Positions 1 to 8,959 of a stretch of DNA of 64,000 bases are shown in pieces. Under the pieces are notes generated by a model that was given only the letters and a program-made list of their open reading frames with translations, was not told where the DNA came from and did no database searches. The first letter of the stretch is position 1. Each line of letters begins with the position of its first letter. The DNA lies in contig NZ_WACP01000004.1 of the NCBI RefSeq assembly GCF_008973665.1, forward strand, positions 124,001 to 188,000. The letters are read 5' to 3'. The translations under genes were made by a program, and so were the position numbers. Origin of the DNA: Paenibacillus tengchongensis (lineage in GTDB: Bacteria; Bacillota; Bacilli; Paenibacillales; Paenibacillaceae).

Positions 1-651
1 TTCGGTGTTCCCATGAACGGACGCGTCATGCTGGATATTGGCGCGTCTACCGGCGGTTTTACCGACTGCGCGCTGCAGAACGGGGCAAGTCATGTGTATG
101 CCGTCGATGTCGGATATAACCAGCTGGATTGGAGCCTGCGTAATGATGACCGCGTGACCGTTATGGAGCGGACCAACTTCCGCTACATGACGCCGGGCGA
201 TTTGCAGGGGCCTGCGCCTGATGTGGCCAGCATCGACGTTTCTTTTATATCCCTCAAGATTATTCTGCCGCCGCTTATGGCACTGCTGAACCGGCCGGGA
301 GATATTCTGGCCCTGATCAAGCCGCAGTTTGAGGCCGGACGCGAGAAGGTCGGCAAATCCGGCGTAGTACGCGACCCGGCGGTGCATAAGGAAGTGCTGC
401 TCCATGTGCTGGGTATGGCTGCTGAGCTGGGCTATTCCTTGCAGGGGCTGACCTTCTCGCCGATCACCGGGGGAGAAGGCAACATCGAGTTCCTGGCCCA
501 CTGGCAGCTGCAGACCGGAAACAAAGCGGAAGCGGAGGAGCCCGGCGGCATTCCGGCAGAGTCCTTTGCGTCCCTCGCCGATACTGTCATTAAGGACGCC
601 GCAGCAACATTTACTGCTAATACGAATGGAAACTCATCGAAGAAACGATGA
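1..651 (+). CDS. tlyA: TlyA-family rRNA (cytidine-2'-O)-methyltransferase, 5' end missing
   Basis: The reading frame is open from the first base, so the gene starts outside the window; the usual N-terminal S4 RNA-binding domain is not visible. What remains is an FtsJ-like methyltransferase domain with the SAM-binding motif DIGASTGGFTDC near the start, followed by DVSFISLK and LIKPQFE, both typical of TlyA. Family members 2'-O-methylate cytidines in 16S and/or 23S rRNA; older annotations call them hemolysins. The gene lies just upstream of argR and recN, as yqxC does in B. subtilis. A strong hairpin overlaps its stop codon. The identity is secure; the exact rRNA target cannot be read from sequence. 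Confidence 0.93.
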   Translation, partial: FGVPMNGRVMLDIGASTGGFTDCALQNGASHVYAVDVGYNQLDWSLRNDDRVTVMERTNFRYMTPGDLQGPAPDVASIDVSFISLKIILPPLMALLNRPGDILALIKPQFEAGREKVGKSGVVRDPAVHKEVLLHVLGMAAELGYSLQGLTFSPITGGEGNIEFLAHWQLQTGNKAEAEEPGGIPAESFASLADTVIKDAAATFTANTNGNSSKKR

Positions 652-660
652 GTTTCTTTT
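630..660 (+). terminator. Rho-independent terminator overlapping the tlyA stop codon
   Basis: A perfect 10-bp stem (AAACTCATCG, 630-639, with CGATGAGTTT, 646-655) has a 6-base loop and is followed by CTTTTGTT. The tlyA stop codon at 649-651 lies inside the 3' arm, so the last codons double as terminator sequence. Confidence 0.75.
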
Positions 661-755
661 GTTGCTCCGCTTAAGCTGAAGTATTGCCTCGGACGCCTGG
701 GGGCCGGCAGGAATATGCCACCTGCCGCGCGAACTATTCTAGGATGAGGTGATAT

Positions 756-1229
756 ATGGTGGCAAACGCGGACAGAGCCGTGATGGCGCTGATTATTCTG
801 GCGGCAGCGGTTTTTGCAATCTACCGGATTTACGTATGGCTGCAGAAATCGCCGGGCTCCTATCTCAAGGACCGGATCCCCCTCAATGATGAGATTGAGC
901 CGCATCCGGCTCTGGAGATTCTGGAGGGGGAAGGCTATGAAGTAGTCGGAGGCAAACTCAAGATTCCGCTAGTCTTCACATTGGACGGCTCTTCATTATA
1001 CAGCCGGCTGTTTATTGATTATGTAGCGGCCCGGAATGAAGATTCGCTCTATCTGGTCATCTTGTCACGGCCGCGCAAAATGCTGGAGTTTACCGGCAGC
1101 GGACTGCGCGATGCACTTTTGCCGTATCTGCTGATCTATCCGGAATGCAGCGGTGTGTTGTATGTAGATACTGCAGCCTCGGCCGTGCATCTGATCCGGC
1201 TGGGCAGAGACGACGGAGAATCCGATTAA
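756..1229 (+). CDS. hypothetical membrane-anchored protein
   Basis: I do not recognise this 157-residue protein as a named family. It has a short N-terminus, one hydrophobic segment at about residues 9-28, a basic stop-transfer region, and then a soluble domain of about 120 residues with alternating beta-like stretches (KIPLVFTLDG, SLYLVILSRP, GVLYVDTA). An N-terminal anchor with a cytoplasmic domain is the simplest topology. A GAGGTGAT ribosome-binding site precedes the ATG. It sits between tlyA and argR and may be cotranscribed with argR, whose start is 33 bases downstream. Function unknown. Confidence 0.8.
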   Translation: MVANADRAVMALIILAAAVFAIYRIYVWLQKSPGSYLKDRIPLNDEIEPHPALEILEGEGYEVVGGKLKIPLVFTLDGSSLYSRLFIDYVAARNEDSLYLVILSRPRKMLEFTGSGLRDALLPYLLIYPECSGVLYVDTAASAVHLIRLGRDDGESD

Positions 1230-1262
1230 CAGTTTCAAACCTATACCTATACAGGAGGCAAT

Positions 1263-1712
1263 ATGAAGGGACACAGGCATATCAAAATACGGGAAATTAT
1301 TACCCAACAGGAGATTGAAACGCAGGACGAATTGGTGGATGCTCTGCGTGACGCCGGCTTTCAGGTCACTCAGGCCACAGTCTCCCGCGATATTAAGGAA
1401 CTGCTGCTGATCAAGGTTCCCATGGATGACGGGAGATACAAATATTCGCTTCCCACCGACCAGCGTTACAACCCAGTGCAGAAGCTGAAACGGGTACTCG
1501 TCGACAATTTCGTACACATCGATTCCTCCGGCAATCTGGTCGTGATGAAGTGTCTGCCGGGTACGGCCAACTCTGTTGCAGCGCTTATCGACAATATCGA
1601 CTGGCCGCAGATTATGGGCACGATTTCGGGCGATGACACGATCCTGATTATCTGCCGTCAGGCGGAGGACAGTCAGTTGGTTATTTCCCAGATTATGGGG
1701 TATATTTCCTGA
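1263..1712 (+). CDS. argR: arginine repressor ArgR/AhrC
   Basis: At 149 residues the protein has the normal length for this family. The N-terminal half is a winged helix with the recognition motif [12 protein letters not shown]; the C-terminal half carries the oligomerisation and arginine-binding segment containing [14 protein letters not shown]. Family members form arginine-dependent hexamers that repress arginine biosynthesis and, in bacilli, activate arginine catabolism (AhrC). An AGGAGG site lies a few bases before the ATG. The argR-recN neighbourhood is conserved in Firmicutes. No ARG box was recognised near the gene. Confidence 0.96.
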   Translation: MKGHRHIKIREIITQQEIETQDELVDALRDAGFQVTQATVSRDIKELLLIKVPMDDGRYKYSLPTDQRYNPVQKLKRVLVDNFVHIDSSGNLVVMKCLPGTANSVAALIDNIDWPQIMGTISGDDTILIICRQAEDSQLVISQIMGYIS

Positions 1713-1760
1713 GTTTTATCCAGCCTGCTGGGCAATTGTCTTTTCGGAGGTGCAGTATTC

Positions 1761-3488
1761 GTGTTAGAAACATTGTCGATCCGCAATCTCGCGGTTGTAG
1801 AGAGTGTTGATGTGTTATTTTATCCCGGGTTTCATGTGCTGACCGGTGAGACCGGTGCGGGGAAATCGATTATTATTGATGCGCTTGGTATGATTGCCGG
1901 GGGCCGCGCCTCTGCGGATTCTATCCGCTACGGCTGCGACAAAGCAGAAATGGAAGCGCTGTTCAGTCTGCCGGCCGGTCATCCCGTATGGGAAACGCTG
2001 GATAAGCTGGGCATCTCCGCACAACCGGAGGAGCATTTGGTGATCCGGCGCGAAATTACTTCGCAGGGGAAGAGCATCTCCCGGGTCAACGGTCAAATGG
2101 TCAATCTGACGATGCTCCGGGAAATCGGAGAGCAGCTGGTGAACATTCACGGGCAGCATGAGCATCAGAACCTGCTGAAGCCTGAGCGCCATCTCGGACT
2201 GCTGGACACCTACGGTGAAGCCGTCATTGGCCCCCTTAAAGCGGACTATCAGGAGAAATACAACGCCTTCGCCAAAGTTGAAAAAGAATTGCGTGAACTG
2301 CAGGAATCAAGCCAGAAGGCTTATCAGATGCTTGATCTGTACCGCTTCCAGCTCGAAGAAATATCGGCTGCGCGGCTAAAACCGGGTGAGGATGAATTAC
2401 TTGCCGAAGAACGGGTCAAACTATCCCATAGCGAGAAAATGATGGATTCCGTCTCCGGCGCCTATGAGATGCTGTATGAACGGCAGGGCATTGATGCCAT
2501 CGGCAACGTCATCTCTAGGCTGGAGGATGCTGTCCGTTACGATGAGAAAGGCCTGCGCTCGGTGCTGGAGCAGCTGCAGTCGGCCTTTTATCAATTGGAG
2601 GATGCCGCTTTCCAGCTCCGCGATTACCGTGAAGACATCGAATTTAATCCGGTGCGCCTGGAGGAGATTGAGAACAGGCTGGATCTGATTACCGGCTTGC
2701 GGCGGAAATACGGCGACAGCGTCGAACAGATCCTGGCGTATTATGAGCAAATCAGCCGCGAAACCGACCTGCTTGAGAACAAAGATGAGTATATCGGTAA
2801 ACTTACGGTCAAACGCGACGCCCTGCTGGTCACTTTGATGGCGGCGGCCGAAGCGCTCAGTGAAGCGCGCCGCCAATGCGCCGCCGACCTCGCCACGCAG
2901 GTGGAAGGGGAGCTGAAAGACCTGCAAATGGAGCGAACCTCCCTTCAGGTCAAGCTGGACCGGCTGGAAGATCCGCGCGGCATTGAGTATGAAGGCCGGC
3001 GTTACCGGCTGACCCGGCAGGGCATTGACAGCGCCGAGTTCATGATCTCCCCAAATCCGGGCGAGCCGCTCCGGCCGCTTGGCAAAATCGCCTCCGGCGG
3101 GGAGCTGTCGCGGATTATGCTGGCGATGAAGAGTATCTTCGCCCGGCACGATGCCATTCCCGTCCTGATCTTCGATGAGGTGGATACCGGCGTCAGCGGA
3201 CGGGCGGCACAGTCGATTGCCGACAAGCTGTACAAGCTGTCCGGCACCTGTCAGGTGTTCTCCATCACCCATCTGCCGCAGGTTGCCTGCATGGCCGATC
3301 ACCAATATTTAATCCGAAAGAAAGTCGAAGACGGCCGGACAATGACCGAAGTGGAATCGTTGTCGCCGGATGGCCGGGTGATGGAACTCGCCCGGATGCT
3401 GGGCGGCGTGGAAATCACCGAGAAGACGCTGCATCACGCCCAGGAAATGCTCGGCCTGGCTGAGGCCAGCAAGGCGGCGCTGCGTTAG
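1761..3488 (+). CDS. recN: DNA repair protein RecN
   Basis: RecN is an SMC-like ATPase that gathers at double-strand breaks and helps tether DNA ends before RecA-dependent repair. The 575-residue protein has a Walker A motif GETGAGKS at residues 29-36, a long coiled-coil middle, an ABC signature region (ASGGELSR) and a Walker B region LIFDEVDTGVSG near the C-terminus, which is the SMC-type head-coil-head layout. The GTG at 1761 is preferred because TCGGAGG ends 10 bases upstream and translation begins with the typical MLETLSIRNLAVVE. It follows argR by 48 bases, as in B. subtilis. Confidence 0.97.
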   Translation: MLETLSIRNLAVVESVDVLFYPGFHVLTGETGAGKSIIIDALGMIAGGRASADSIRYGCDKAEMEALFSLPAGHPVWETLDKLGISAQPEEHLVIRREITSQGKSISRVNGQMVNLTMLREIGEQLVNIHGQHEHQNLLKPERHLGLLDTYGEAVIGPLKADYQEKYNAFAKVEKELRELQESSQKAYQMLDLYRFQLEEISAARLKPGEDELLAEERVKLSHSEKMMDSVSGAYEMLYERQGIDAIGNVISRLEDAVRYDEKGLRSVLEQLQSAFYQLEDAAFQLRDYREDIEFNPVRLEEIENRLDLITGLRRKYGDSVEQILAYYEQISRETDLLENKDEYIGKLTVKRDALLVTLMAAAEALSEARRQCAADLATQVEGELKDLQMERTSLQVKLDRLEDPRGIEYEGRRYRLTRQGIDSAEFMISPNPGEPLRPLGKIASGGELSRIMLAMKSIFARHDAIPVLIFDEVDTGVSGRAAQSIADKLYKLSGTCQVFSITHLPQVACMADHQYLIRKKVEDGRTMTEVESLSPDGRVMELARMLGGVEITEKTLHHAQEMLGLAEASKAALR

Positions 3489-3506
3489 GCGGGACAATGA
3501 TTGACA

Positions 3507-3537
3507 GTAATAAAAGCCTGGGGGCAAGGTTATCTTA
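3507..3537 (+). promoter_or_regulatory. candidate forespore (sigma-F/G-type) promoter of spoIVB
   Basis: GTAATA at 3507-3512 is followed, 15 bases later, by GGTTATCTTA at 3528-3537. The second element matches the sigma-F -10 consensus GGnnAnAHTR with one mismatch. In B. subtilis spoIVB is read in the forespore by sigma-F and sigma-G, so the position is sensible. This is a motif match only. Confidence 0.35.
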
Positions 3538-3602
3538 TAGGTACGCAATTGGCGACCACCTTTTTCGTCAAGCGAAAGAAGCAAAAGGGAGCGTGACAGC
3601 CA

Positions 3603-4736
3603 TTGAACCGTAACCTCAGGAAGTTTATGCCTGGCCTTTTATTTGCCTTCTTTCTCAGCTTATCAGGCATTATGGGACCCGTACAAAGCTCGGCTGCCCC
3701 GGCGGAATATGCACCTTCCCGGCCGGCGCAGAGCTTTGACGAGCCGCTTAAGGTTATTCCCGGCGGCCAGACCATCGGCGTGAAGGTGAAATCCGCCGGA
3801 GTGCTTGTCGTGGGTCATCATCTGGTTGAGGTATCTCCCGAGGTAAAGCTTTCACCCGGTGAGAACAGCGGGCTGGTGCCCGGTGATTTAATGGTATCCA
3901 TCGACGGTATCAAGCTGGATGAAGTATCCAAGGTTTCCAAGCTGGTGGAACGCGCCGGCAAGGCGGATAAGCCGCTCTCCATTGTTTATAAGCGGGACGG
4001 CAAAGAGCAGACTGCCAGGCTGAAGCCGGCTTATGACCGCAATGACAGGGTATGGCGGCTGGGGCTATACATCCGCGATTCGGCCGCAGGAGTAGGAACC
4101 TTAACCTTCTACGCTCCCGAGCAGGGCGTTTATGGCGCACTCGGTCATGTCATTACCGATATGAACACCGGGACTCCAATCGTAGTCGGCAGCGGTCACA
4201 TTGTCCAGTCGAGCGTAACCTCGATCTCCAAGAGCCAGGATGGCGATCCCGGCGAGAAGCGGGCGATCTTTCTCAAGGAGAGCCAGGTTCTCGGCAACGT
4301 CGAAAGCAACACCGATTTCGGTATTTTCGGCAAGATGACGCGCAATCCGGAGCACAGCCTGTACTCGAGGCCGATTCCGGTAGCTAAGAGCCACGAGGTC
4401 AAAGAAGGGCCGGCACAAATTCTGACGGTGGTGGACGGCCAGCAGGTCGAGCGTTTCAATGTTGAGATAATTCATGTCGCCCGCCAGCAGTCCCCGGCTA
4501 CCAAAGGAATGGTGCTGCGCATTACGGACCCGCGTCTGATCGAGAAGACCGGTGGCATCGTGCAGGGGATGAGCGGCAGTCCGATTGTCCAGGAAGGCCG
4601 TCTGATCGGCGCAGTGACCCATGTATTCGTCAACGATCCGAAATCCGGATACGGCTGTTTTATCGAATGGATGCTTAAAGACTCCGGTGTGGCAGGCCAA
4701 TTGCAGCAGTTCCCTTACAATCTTAAGGCCGTATAG
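3603..4736 (+). CDS. spoIVB: SpoIVB serine peptidase (sporulation signalling protease)
   Basis: SpoIVB is secreted by the forespore and cleaves SpoIVFA, releasing SpoIVFB to activate sigma-K in the mother cell. The 377-residue protein begins with a hydrophobic signal/anchor segment (about residues 8-30). A PDZ domain follows (GENSGLVPGDLMVSIDG, roughly residues 85-145). The peptidase S55 domain comes next, with GALGHVITD and the catalytic-serine motif GMSGSPIVQ followed by LIGAVTHVF. The start is a TTG behind a GGGAGCG-like site. Its place between recN and spo0A is the conserved one. It is shorter than the B. subtilis protein (about 426 residues), mostly before the PDZ domain. Confidence 0.96.
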   Translation: MNRNLRKFMPGLLFAFFLSLSGIMGPVQSSAAPAEYAPSRPAQSFDEPLKVIPGGQTIGVKVKSAGVLVVGHHLVEVSPEVKLSPGENSGLVPGDLMVSIDGIKLDEVSKVSKLVERAGKADKPLSIVYKRDGKEQTARLKPAYDRNDRVWRLGLYIRDSAAGVGTLTFYAPEQGVYGALGHVITDMNTGTPIVVGSGHIVQSSVTSISKSQDGDPGEKRAIFLKESQVLGNVESNTDFGIFGKMTRNPEHSLYSRPIPVAKSHEVKEGPAQILTVVDGQQVERFNVEIIHVARQQSPATKGMVLRITDPRLIEKTGGIVQGMSGSPIVQEGRLIGAVTHVFVNDPKSGYGCFIEWMLKDSGVAGQLQQFPYNLKAV

Positions 4737-4751
4737 CCTTAAGATTTTTTT
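4722..4751 (+). terminator. Rho-independent terminator overlapping the spoIVB stop codon
   Basis: CTTAAGGC (4722-4729) pairs with GCCTTAAG (4736-4743), followed by A and seven T. The spoIVB stop codon TAG at 4734-4736 falls at the loop/3'-arm boundary. The T-run also forms part of the first 0A-box-like site of the spo0A control region. Confidence 0.85.
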
Positions 4752-4869
4752 GTCGAAGGGAAGTGAGAAAACTCGAACCATGAAGTAAAATATTTAATTA
4801 TAAATCAATGCTCAAAAAAAATAAAGAAAAATAATTTTCGACAGAAGGAGTTTTGAGCTCGCTGTCGAA
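4748..4869 (+). promoter_or_regulatory. spo0A upstream region with three 0A-box-like sites
   Basis: The 0A-box core TGTCGAA occurs at 4751-4757 (as TTTTGTCGAAGG), in reverse orientation (TTCGACA) at 4837-4843, and again at 4863-4869. Three copies within 120 bases directly before spo0A fit the autoregulation known in B. subtilis, where Spo0A~P acts on its own sigma-H promoter. An AGGAGTTTT stretch at 4847-4855 could be a sigma-H -35 element, but the -10 is not convincing. Confidence 0.7.
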
Positions 4870-4937
4870 AACGTAAAGGAGCTAAAAGCTATGTGTATTT
4901 ATTTTACAGACAGGCATAAATAAGGAGGAAGCAGCCA

Positions 4938-5756
4938 GTGCAGAATATTGAAGTGTTGTTGGCCGATGATAACAGGGAATTTACGAATTTATTGGCCGAG
5001 TATATTACGGAACAGGATGATATGACCGTAACCGGCATCGCCTATAATGGTGAAGAAGTGCTGCAAATGCTGAGCTCAGCCCGCAAAATTCCTGACGTCC
5101 TCATTCTGGATATCATCATGCCGCATCTGGATGGACTTGGTGTTCTGGAGCGCCTGCGCGATATGGATCTGAATCCGCAGCCGAAGATCATCATGCTAAC
5201 CGCCTTCGGCCAGGAGAACATCACTCAAAGAGCTGTGCAGCTTGGAGCATCTTATTATATTTTGAAGCCGTTTGATATGGAGGTGTTGGCCAACCGTGTA
5301 CGTCAGCTGGTAGGCACTCCCGGCAATATCAGCACTTCAGCGGGTTCCGCGGTCTTTACGCCCAAGCCGGGCAACAGCAATGTGGTTCCCCTGTCCAAGG
5401 GCAAGAACCTTGATGCGAACATTACCTCGATTATTCACGAAATCGGCGTTCCTGCGCATATCAAAGGCTACCAATATTTGCGCGAAGCGATCACGATGGT
5501 GTATAACAATATCGAAATTCTTGGTGCCATTACCAAGACGCTGTACCCGGCCATTGCCGAGAAATTCAAGACAACGCCTTCACGCGTAGAACGGGCAATC
5601 CGGCATGCGATTGAAGTGGCCTGGACCCGCGGTAACATCGACAGCATCTCCCACCTGTTCGGCTACACCATTAATATCTCCAAATCGAAGCCAACCAACT
5701 CGGAGTTTATTGCCATGGTAGCTGACAAGCTGCGGATTGAGCATAAGGTCTCTTGA
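4938..5756 (+). CDS. spo0A: sporulation master regulator Spo0A
   Basis: Spo0A is the response regulator at the end of the sporulation phosphorelay. The 272-residue protein has an N-terminal receiver domain with acidic residues at D10/D11, the phospho-acceptor D58 in [12 protein letters not shown], and the conserved T and K in MLTAF and LKPF. After a variable linker the C-terminal effector domain (about residues 145-272) contains the DNA-recognition segment [20 protein letters not shown] is the start, 9 bases after AAGGAGGA. It is a monocistronic unit bounded by terminator hairpins on both sides. Confidence 0.98.
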   Translation: MQNIEVLLADDNREFTNLLAEYITEQDDMTVTGIAYNGEEVLQMLSSARKIPDVLILDIIMPHLDGLGVLERLRDMDLNPQPKIIMLTAFGQENITQRAVQLGASYYILKPFDMEVLANRVRQLVGTPGNISTSAGSAVFTPKPGNSNVVPLSKGKNLDANITSIIHEIGVPAHIKGYQYLREAITMVYNNIEILGAITKTLYPAIAEKFKTTPSRVERAIRHAIEVAWTRGNIDSISHLFGYTINISKSKPTNSEFIAMVADKLRIEHKVS

Positions 5757-5786
5757 AAGGGTAAGGATCAGGATACGTGATAACGG

Positions 5787-5834
5787 AGCATTCTTCACCG
5801 GTCTGAACGTTAGCCGGCGGAGAATGCTTTGTTT
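5787..5834 (+). terminator. probable terminator after spo0A
   Basis: AGCATTCT (5787-5794) pairs with AGAATGCT (5821-5828); an inner ACCGG...CCGGC pairing strengthens the stem. The 3' side runs into TTTGTTTG. The long loop makes it less certain than the other terminators here. Confidence 0.55.
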
Positions 5835-5891
5835 GTCGTCAGGAAGAATACAGCAGGAGTTATATTACATAGAGGGAGCGGTAAGCAAACC

Positions 5892-6179
5892 ATGAATGCA
5901 GCGGAATTTCAGGCATATGTACAGGAGTTTAGCCGGATCAAGGGCTTTGAAAGCACGATTGAACAGAGAATGCTCTATTTGATGAGCGAGGTAGGGGAGC
6001 TGGCCAAGGAGGTGCTGGCCGTCTCTTATGCGCCGGATGCGGAGAAGCGGGAGAACCTGGGCCATGAAATGTTTGATGTGGTGTGGAATATTTTTGACCT
6101 TGCGAACAAGCTCGGTATCCCGCTGGAGGAAGCCTTCCGCCAAAAGATGGCTATCAACGACAGCCGGACCTGGGACTAA
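5892..6179 (+). CDS. MazG-like nucleotide pyrophosphohydrolase
   Basis: This is a 95-residue all-helical protein of the MazG/all-alpha NTP-PPase type. The metal-binding signature is visible as SEVGELAKEVL followed about 30 residues later by LGHEMFDVVWNIFDLANKLG, which supplies the second acidic pair. Such enzymes hydrolyse non-canonical or excess NTPs to NMP and pyrophosphate. ATG 5892 was chosen over an upstream in-frame TTG because AGAGGGAG lies about 12 bases ahead and the family usually starts this close to the first helix. The substrate is not predictable. Confidence 0.8.
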   Translation: MNAAEFQAYVQEFSRIKGFESTIEQRMLYLMSEVGELAKEVLAVSYAPDAEKRENLGHEMFDVVWNIFDLANKLGIPLEEAFRQKMAINDSRTWD

Positions 6180-6190
6180 AAAAATACGCC

Positions 6191-6227
6191 AAACAGGCAA
6201 GCCGTATTGTTAACGGCTTGCCTGTTT
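6191..6227. terminator. bidirectional terminator between the MazG-like gene and the SLH nucleotidase
   Basis: A perfect 15-bp stem (AAACAGGCAAGCCGT, 6191-6205, with its complement at 6213-6227) has a 7-base loop. On the minus strand it is followed by GGCGTATTTTTTT, so it is strongest for the leftward gene that ends at 6326, although the two genes converge on it. Confidence 0.8.
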
Positions 6228-6325
6228 AGTCTGCTGCTCTATTTACATCCGTCTTGACAGCTATCCTTCATCCGGAAGGTCAACGCCAATCTCTGTACCG
6301 GCAATTTATGCTCCGTCATGTCCGC

Positions 6326-8959
6326 TTAATTTACAGAAGCGGACAGCAAAGCGGAAATAACTTTTGCTGCCTCTGCACGGGTGGCAGTGGCTTTAGGAGC
6401 GAAGCTGCCGTCTGCCCGGCCGGCGAGGATGCCTTTCTCGGCGGCGACGCTTACTGCGTCCTTGGCCCAGGCGCTGATGGCAGCGGCATCGCTGAAGGTG
6501 GACGCAGCGGATGGAGACAGTGCCTTGCCTGCGCGTAAATCCAGCCCTTGCTTGGCCATCACGGCCATCTGCTCGCGGGTGATGGAAGAGCCAGGTGCGA
6601 ACGTGTCAGCGGTGATGCCGCCGGCCAGCTTGTTCTCCACAACGGCTGCGACGGAACCGGCATACCAGGCCGATGCCGGCACATCCTTAAAGCCGGCGGC
6701 AGCGGTTGCCTTCAGGTTCAAGGCCTTAGCCAGCATACCGGCAAATTCGGCGCGGGTGACCAGGCCGCTCGGATCGAAGGCATCGGCGGTTTTGCCTGAG
6801 AGGATTCCTTTGGCCGCGAGTCCGCTGATATACGAAGCAGCCCAGTGATTAGCCGGCACATCCTTAAAGCTGGCTGCCACAGGTTGCTCACTGCTTGCTC
6901 CCGGTACCGAAGGGGTTACCGCTTTACTGACATCCAGGGTGAAGATGCCGAAGCCTTTATCATCCACTTGGCCGGTGTACTTAATGTTATCGGTCTCTTT
7001 GGCGTATACCTCTGCTTTGGGAGAGGAAGTGAACGTAACCTGCACATTGCCGGAAATCGGAGCAATCGACCAGTTGTTGTCGGCGGTCGGATTAATCGTT
7101 TTGCTGGCGGTAATGTAATCCATCAGGATCTGGCGGTTCTCGTCCGGGGAATCAATGATATATTTGCTGCCCTTGACGCCCGGGAAGTTACCGCCGCCGC
7201 TTGCACGATAATTATTGGTAGCCACAATGAATTCCTGCTCGGGATCAAGCGGCTGACCGTTGTACTGCAGATTGAGAATCCGGCTGGAGCTTCCATCATT
7301 GAGTGTGCCGTCCGGTTTGTACTTGGCCGGCTTGGTCACATCTACCTGGTAGGTTACACCGTCAATGACATCGAAGTTGTAGACGGCGAACGACGGGTTC
7401 AGCAGCTCCTGCACTTCGGCCTTCGCCGGGTCGATCTGATTGAATTTGCCGGCCGTCATTTCCAGCCATTCCTTCACAACAGAGCCTTTAACCAGAATAG
7501 CTTTCAGAGTGTTGTCATACAGGTACAAATCGCCTGCGCTCTTGATGGCCAGCGGTCCTGCCGCGATATCGGTGTACTCTTCAGGGCCGTTGCGTCCAGC
7601 CTTAAATGGGGCGCCTACGGACAGTACCGGAGTATTCGCGTATTGCGGCAGATTTTTTTGGATATAGTCTTCGACATACAGCTTCTGGGCAGTCGTGACA
7701 ATCTGCACGGAAGGATCATCCTGAACGAGGCCGAAATAGCTGTAAATCGGACCGGTCGTTGTTCCGATTGGACTGTTGGCATACTTAATCGTAGCTTCGT
7801 GATCCGGCAGGACAGCGTCCACAATAGCCTGGTCTGCGTCAACTGCCGATTTTTTGGCGACGGAATCATAGATGCCTCTGGTGGAGGACTGCGAGGAGGC
7901 GACCTTCCATTTGCCGTTTTCTTTCTCCAGCGTCAGATCGATCAGCCCCAGGTTGCTTCCGCCGTAGCCGGCTTGCACGGCCGGGACGCCGTTGATGGTG
8001 CCTTTGGCATTGTCCACGCCCGGCAGAACCTTGCCGGAAGCATCTTTGAACAGCGCATCCAAGGACTTCTCGTCGGCGGCCGGGAACACTTTATGGGTAT
8101 GGGAGAAGGTGATGGCGTCAATACCCGGCACTTTGCTCAGCGGCAGGATGGCATCCTCTGCTTTGACATTTGCCTCCGCACTGCCGTTAAAGCCGGAGTG
8201 GGTCATGGCAATGACAAGATCGGCGCCGGCGGCCCGGATCTCCGGTACGAATTTCTCCGCTGTGGCGACGATATCTTTGGTAATGACTTTGCCTTCCAGA
8301 TGGGCCTTGTCCCATTCTGTGATCTGTGGAGTCACGAGGCCAAGTACGCCGATTTTGAGGGTCTGGGTGTTGCCGGCTTCATCTTTGTAGGACTTGGTAA
8401 TTATTTCGTACGGCTTGTACTGGTTGACGTCGTTGTCCGGATTGCTATCCTTATCGTCCTTGTAAACATTGGCATTGATATACGGAAAGTTCGCGCCTTT
8501 GATGGCTTGATCCAGATATTCCAGCCCGTAATTGAATTCATGGTTGCCAAAGGTGGCCGCGTCGTAGCCCAGCAAATTCATCGCTTTATAGACCGGGTGG
8601 ATTTCATTTCCTTCAATGGGGTCAACCAGCGCTTTATAGGTGCCGAGCGGAGTGCCTTGAATCAGGTCGCCATTGTCTACAAGCAGTGTGTTGGCGGCTT
8701 CGACGCGCGCTTGCTTGATAAGCGTGGCCGTCCGGGCGAGACCCACAGTCAGCGAGTCAGCGCTCTTGTAATAGTCATAAGACAGCAGGTTGGTGTGAAT
8801 GTCTGTAGTTTCCATAATTCGTACTTTCATTGTTGCATCTGCCGCGGCAGCCGAGGCAAACATTCCGCCAAGTGGAAGTGTTGCCAGGGAGAGTGTCAGT
8901 GCAGACAGGGCTGTTTTACGCCAAACAGAACTTGTTTTGTACGTCATGAAATCTTTCAT
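6326..8959 (-). CDS. secreted 2',3'-cyclic-nucleotide 2'-phosphodiesterase/nucleotidase with three SLH domains
   Basis: The protein is a cell-surface enzyme that should salvage phosphate and nucleosides from extracellular nucleotides. It is 877 residues with a signal peptide over the first 40 or so. A calcineurin-like metallophosphoesterase domain follows with motifs METTDIHTN, DNGDLIQG, GNHEFNYG and HTHKVFPA. Next comes a 5'-nucleotidase C-terminal domain (GRNGPEEYTD, NNYRASGGG). Three SLH repeats close the protein, beginning FKDVPANHWA, FKDVPASAWY and FSDAAAISAW, which anchor it to pyruvylated wall polymer. The start is uncertain: AGAAGGG lies directly against the first ATG, so the ATG four codons later (8947) has better spacing. 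The architecture resembles YfkN, but the anchor here is SLH rather than a sortase signal. Confidence 0.93.
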   Translation of the reverse strand: MKDFMTYKTSSVWRKTALSALTLSLATLPLGGMFASAAAADATMKVRIMETTDIHTNLLSYDYYKSADSLTVGLARTATLIKQARVEAANTLLVDNGDLIQGTPLGTYKALVDPIEGNEIHPVYKAMNLLGYDAATFGNHEFNYGLEYLDQAIKGANFPYINANVYKDDKDSNPDNDVNQYKPYEIITKSYKDEAGNTQTLKIGVLGLVTPQITEWDKAHLEGKVITKDIVATAEKFVPEIRAAGADLVIAMTHSGFNGSAEANVKAEDAILPLSKVPGIDAITFSHTHKVFPAADEKSLDALFKDASGKVLPGVDNAKGTINGVPAVQAGYGGSNLGLIDLTLEKENGKWKVASSQSSTRGIYDSVAKKSAVDADQAIVDAVLPDHEATIKYANSPIGTTTGPIYSYFGLVQDDPSVQIVTTAQKLYVEDYIQKNLPQYANTPVLSVGAPFKAGRNGPEEYTDIAAGPLAIKSAGDLYLYDNTLKAILVKGSVVKEWLEMTAGKFNQIDPAKAEVQELLNPSFAVYNFDVIDGVTYQVDVTKPAKYKPDGTLNDGSSSRILNLQYNGQPLDPEQEFIVATNNYRASGGGNFPGVKGSKYIIDSPDENRQILMDYITASKTINPTADNNWSIAPISGNVQVTFTSSPKAEVYAKETDNIKYTGQVDDKGFGIFTLDVSKAVTPSVPGASSEQPVAASFKDVPANHWAASYISGLAAKGILSGKTADAFDPSGLVTRAEFAGMLAKALNLKATAAAGFKDVPASAWYAGSVAAVVENKLAGGITADTFAPGSSITREQMAVMAKQGLDLRAGKALSPSAASTFSDAAAISAWAKDAVSVAAEKGILAGRADGSFAPKATATRAEAAKVISALLSASVN

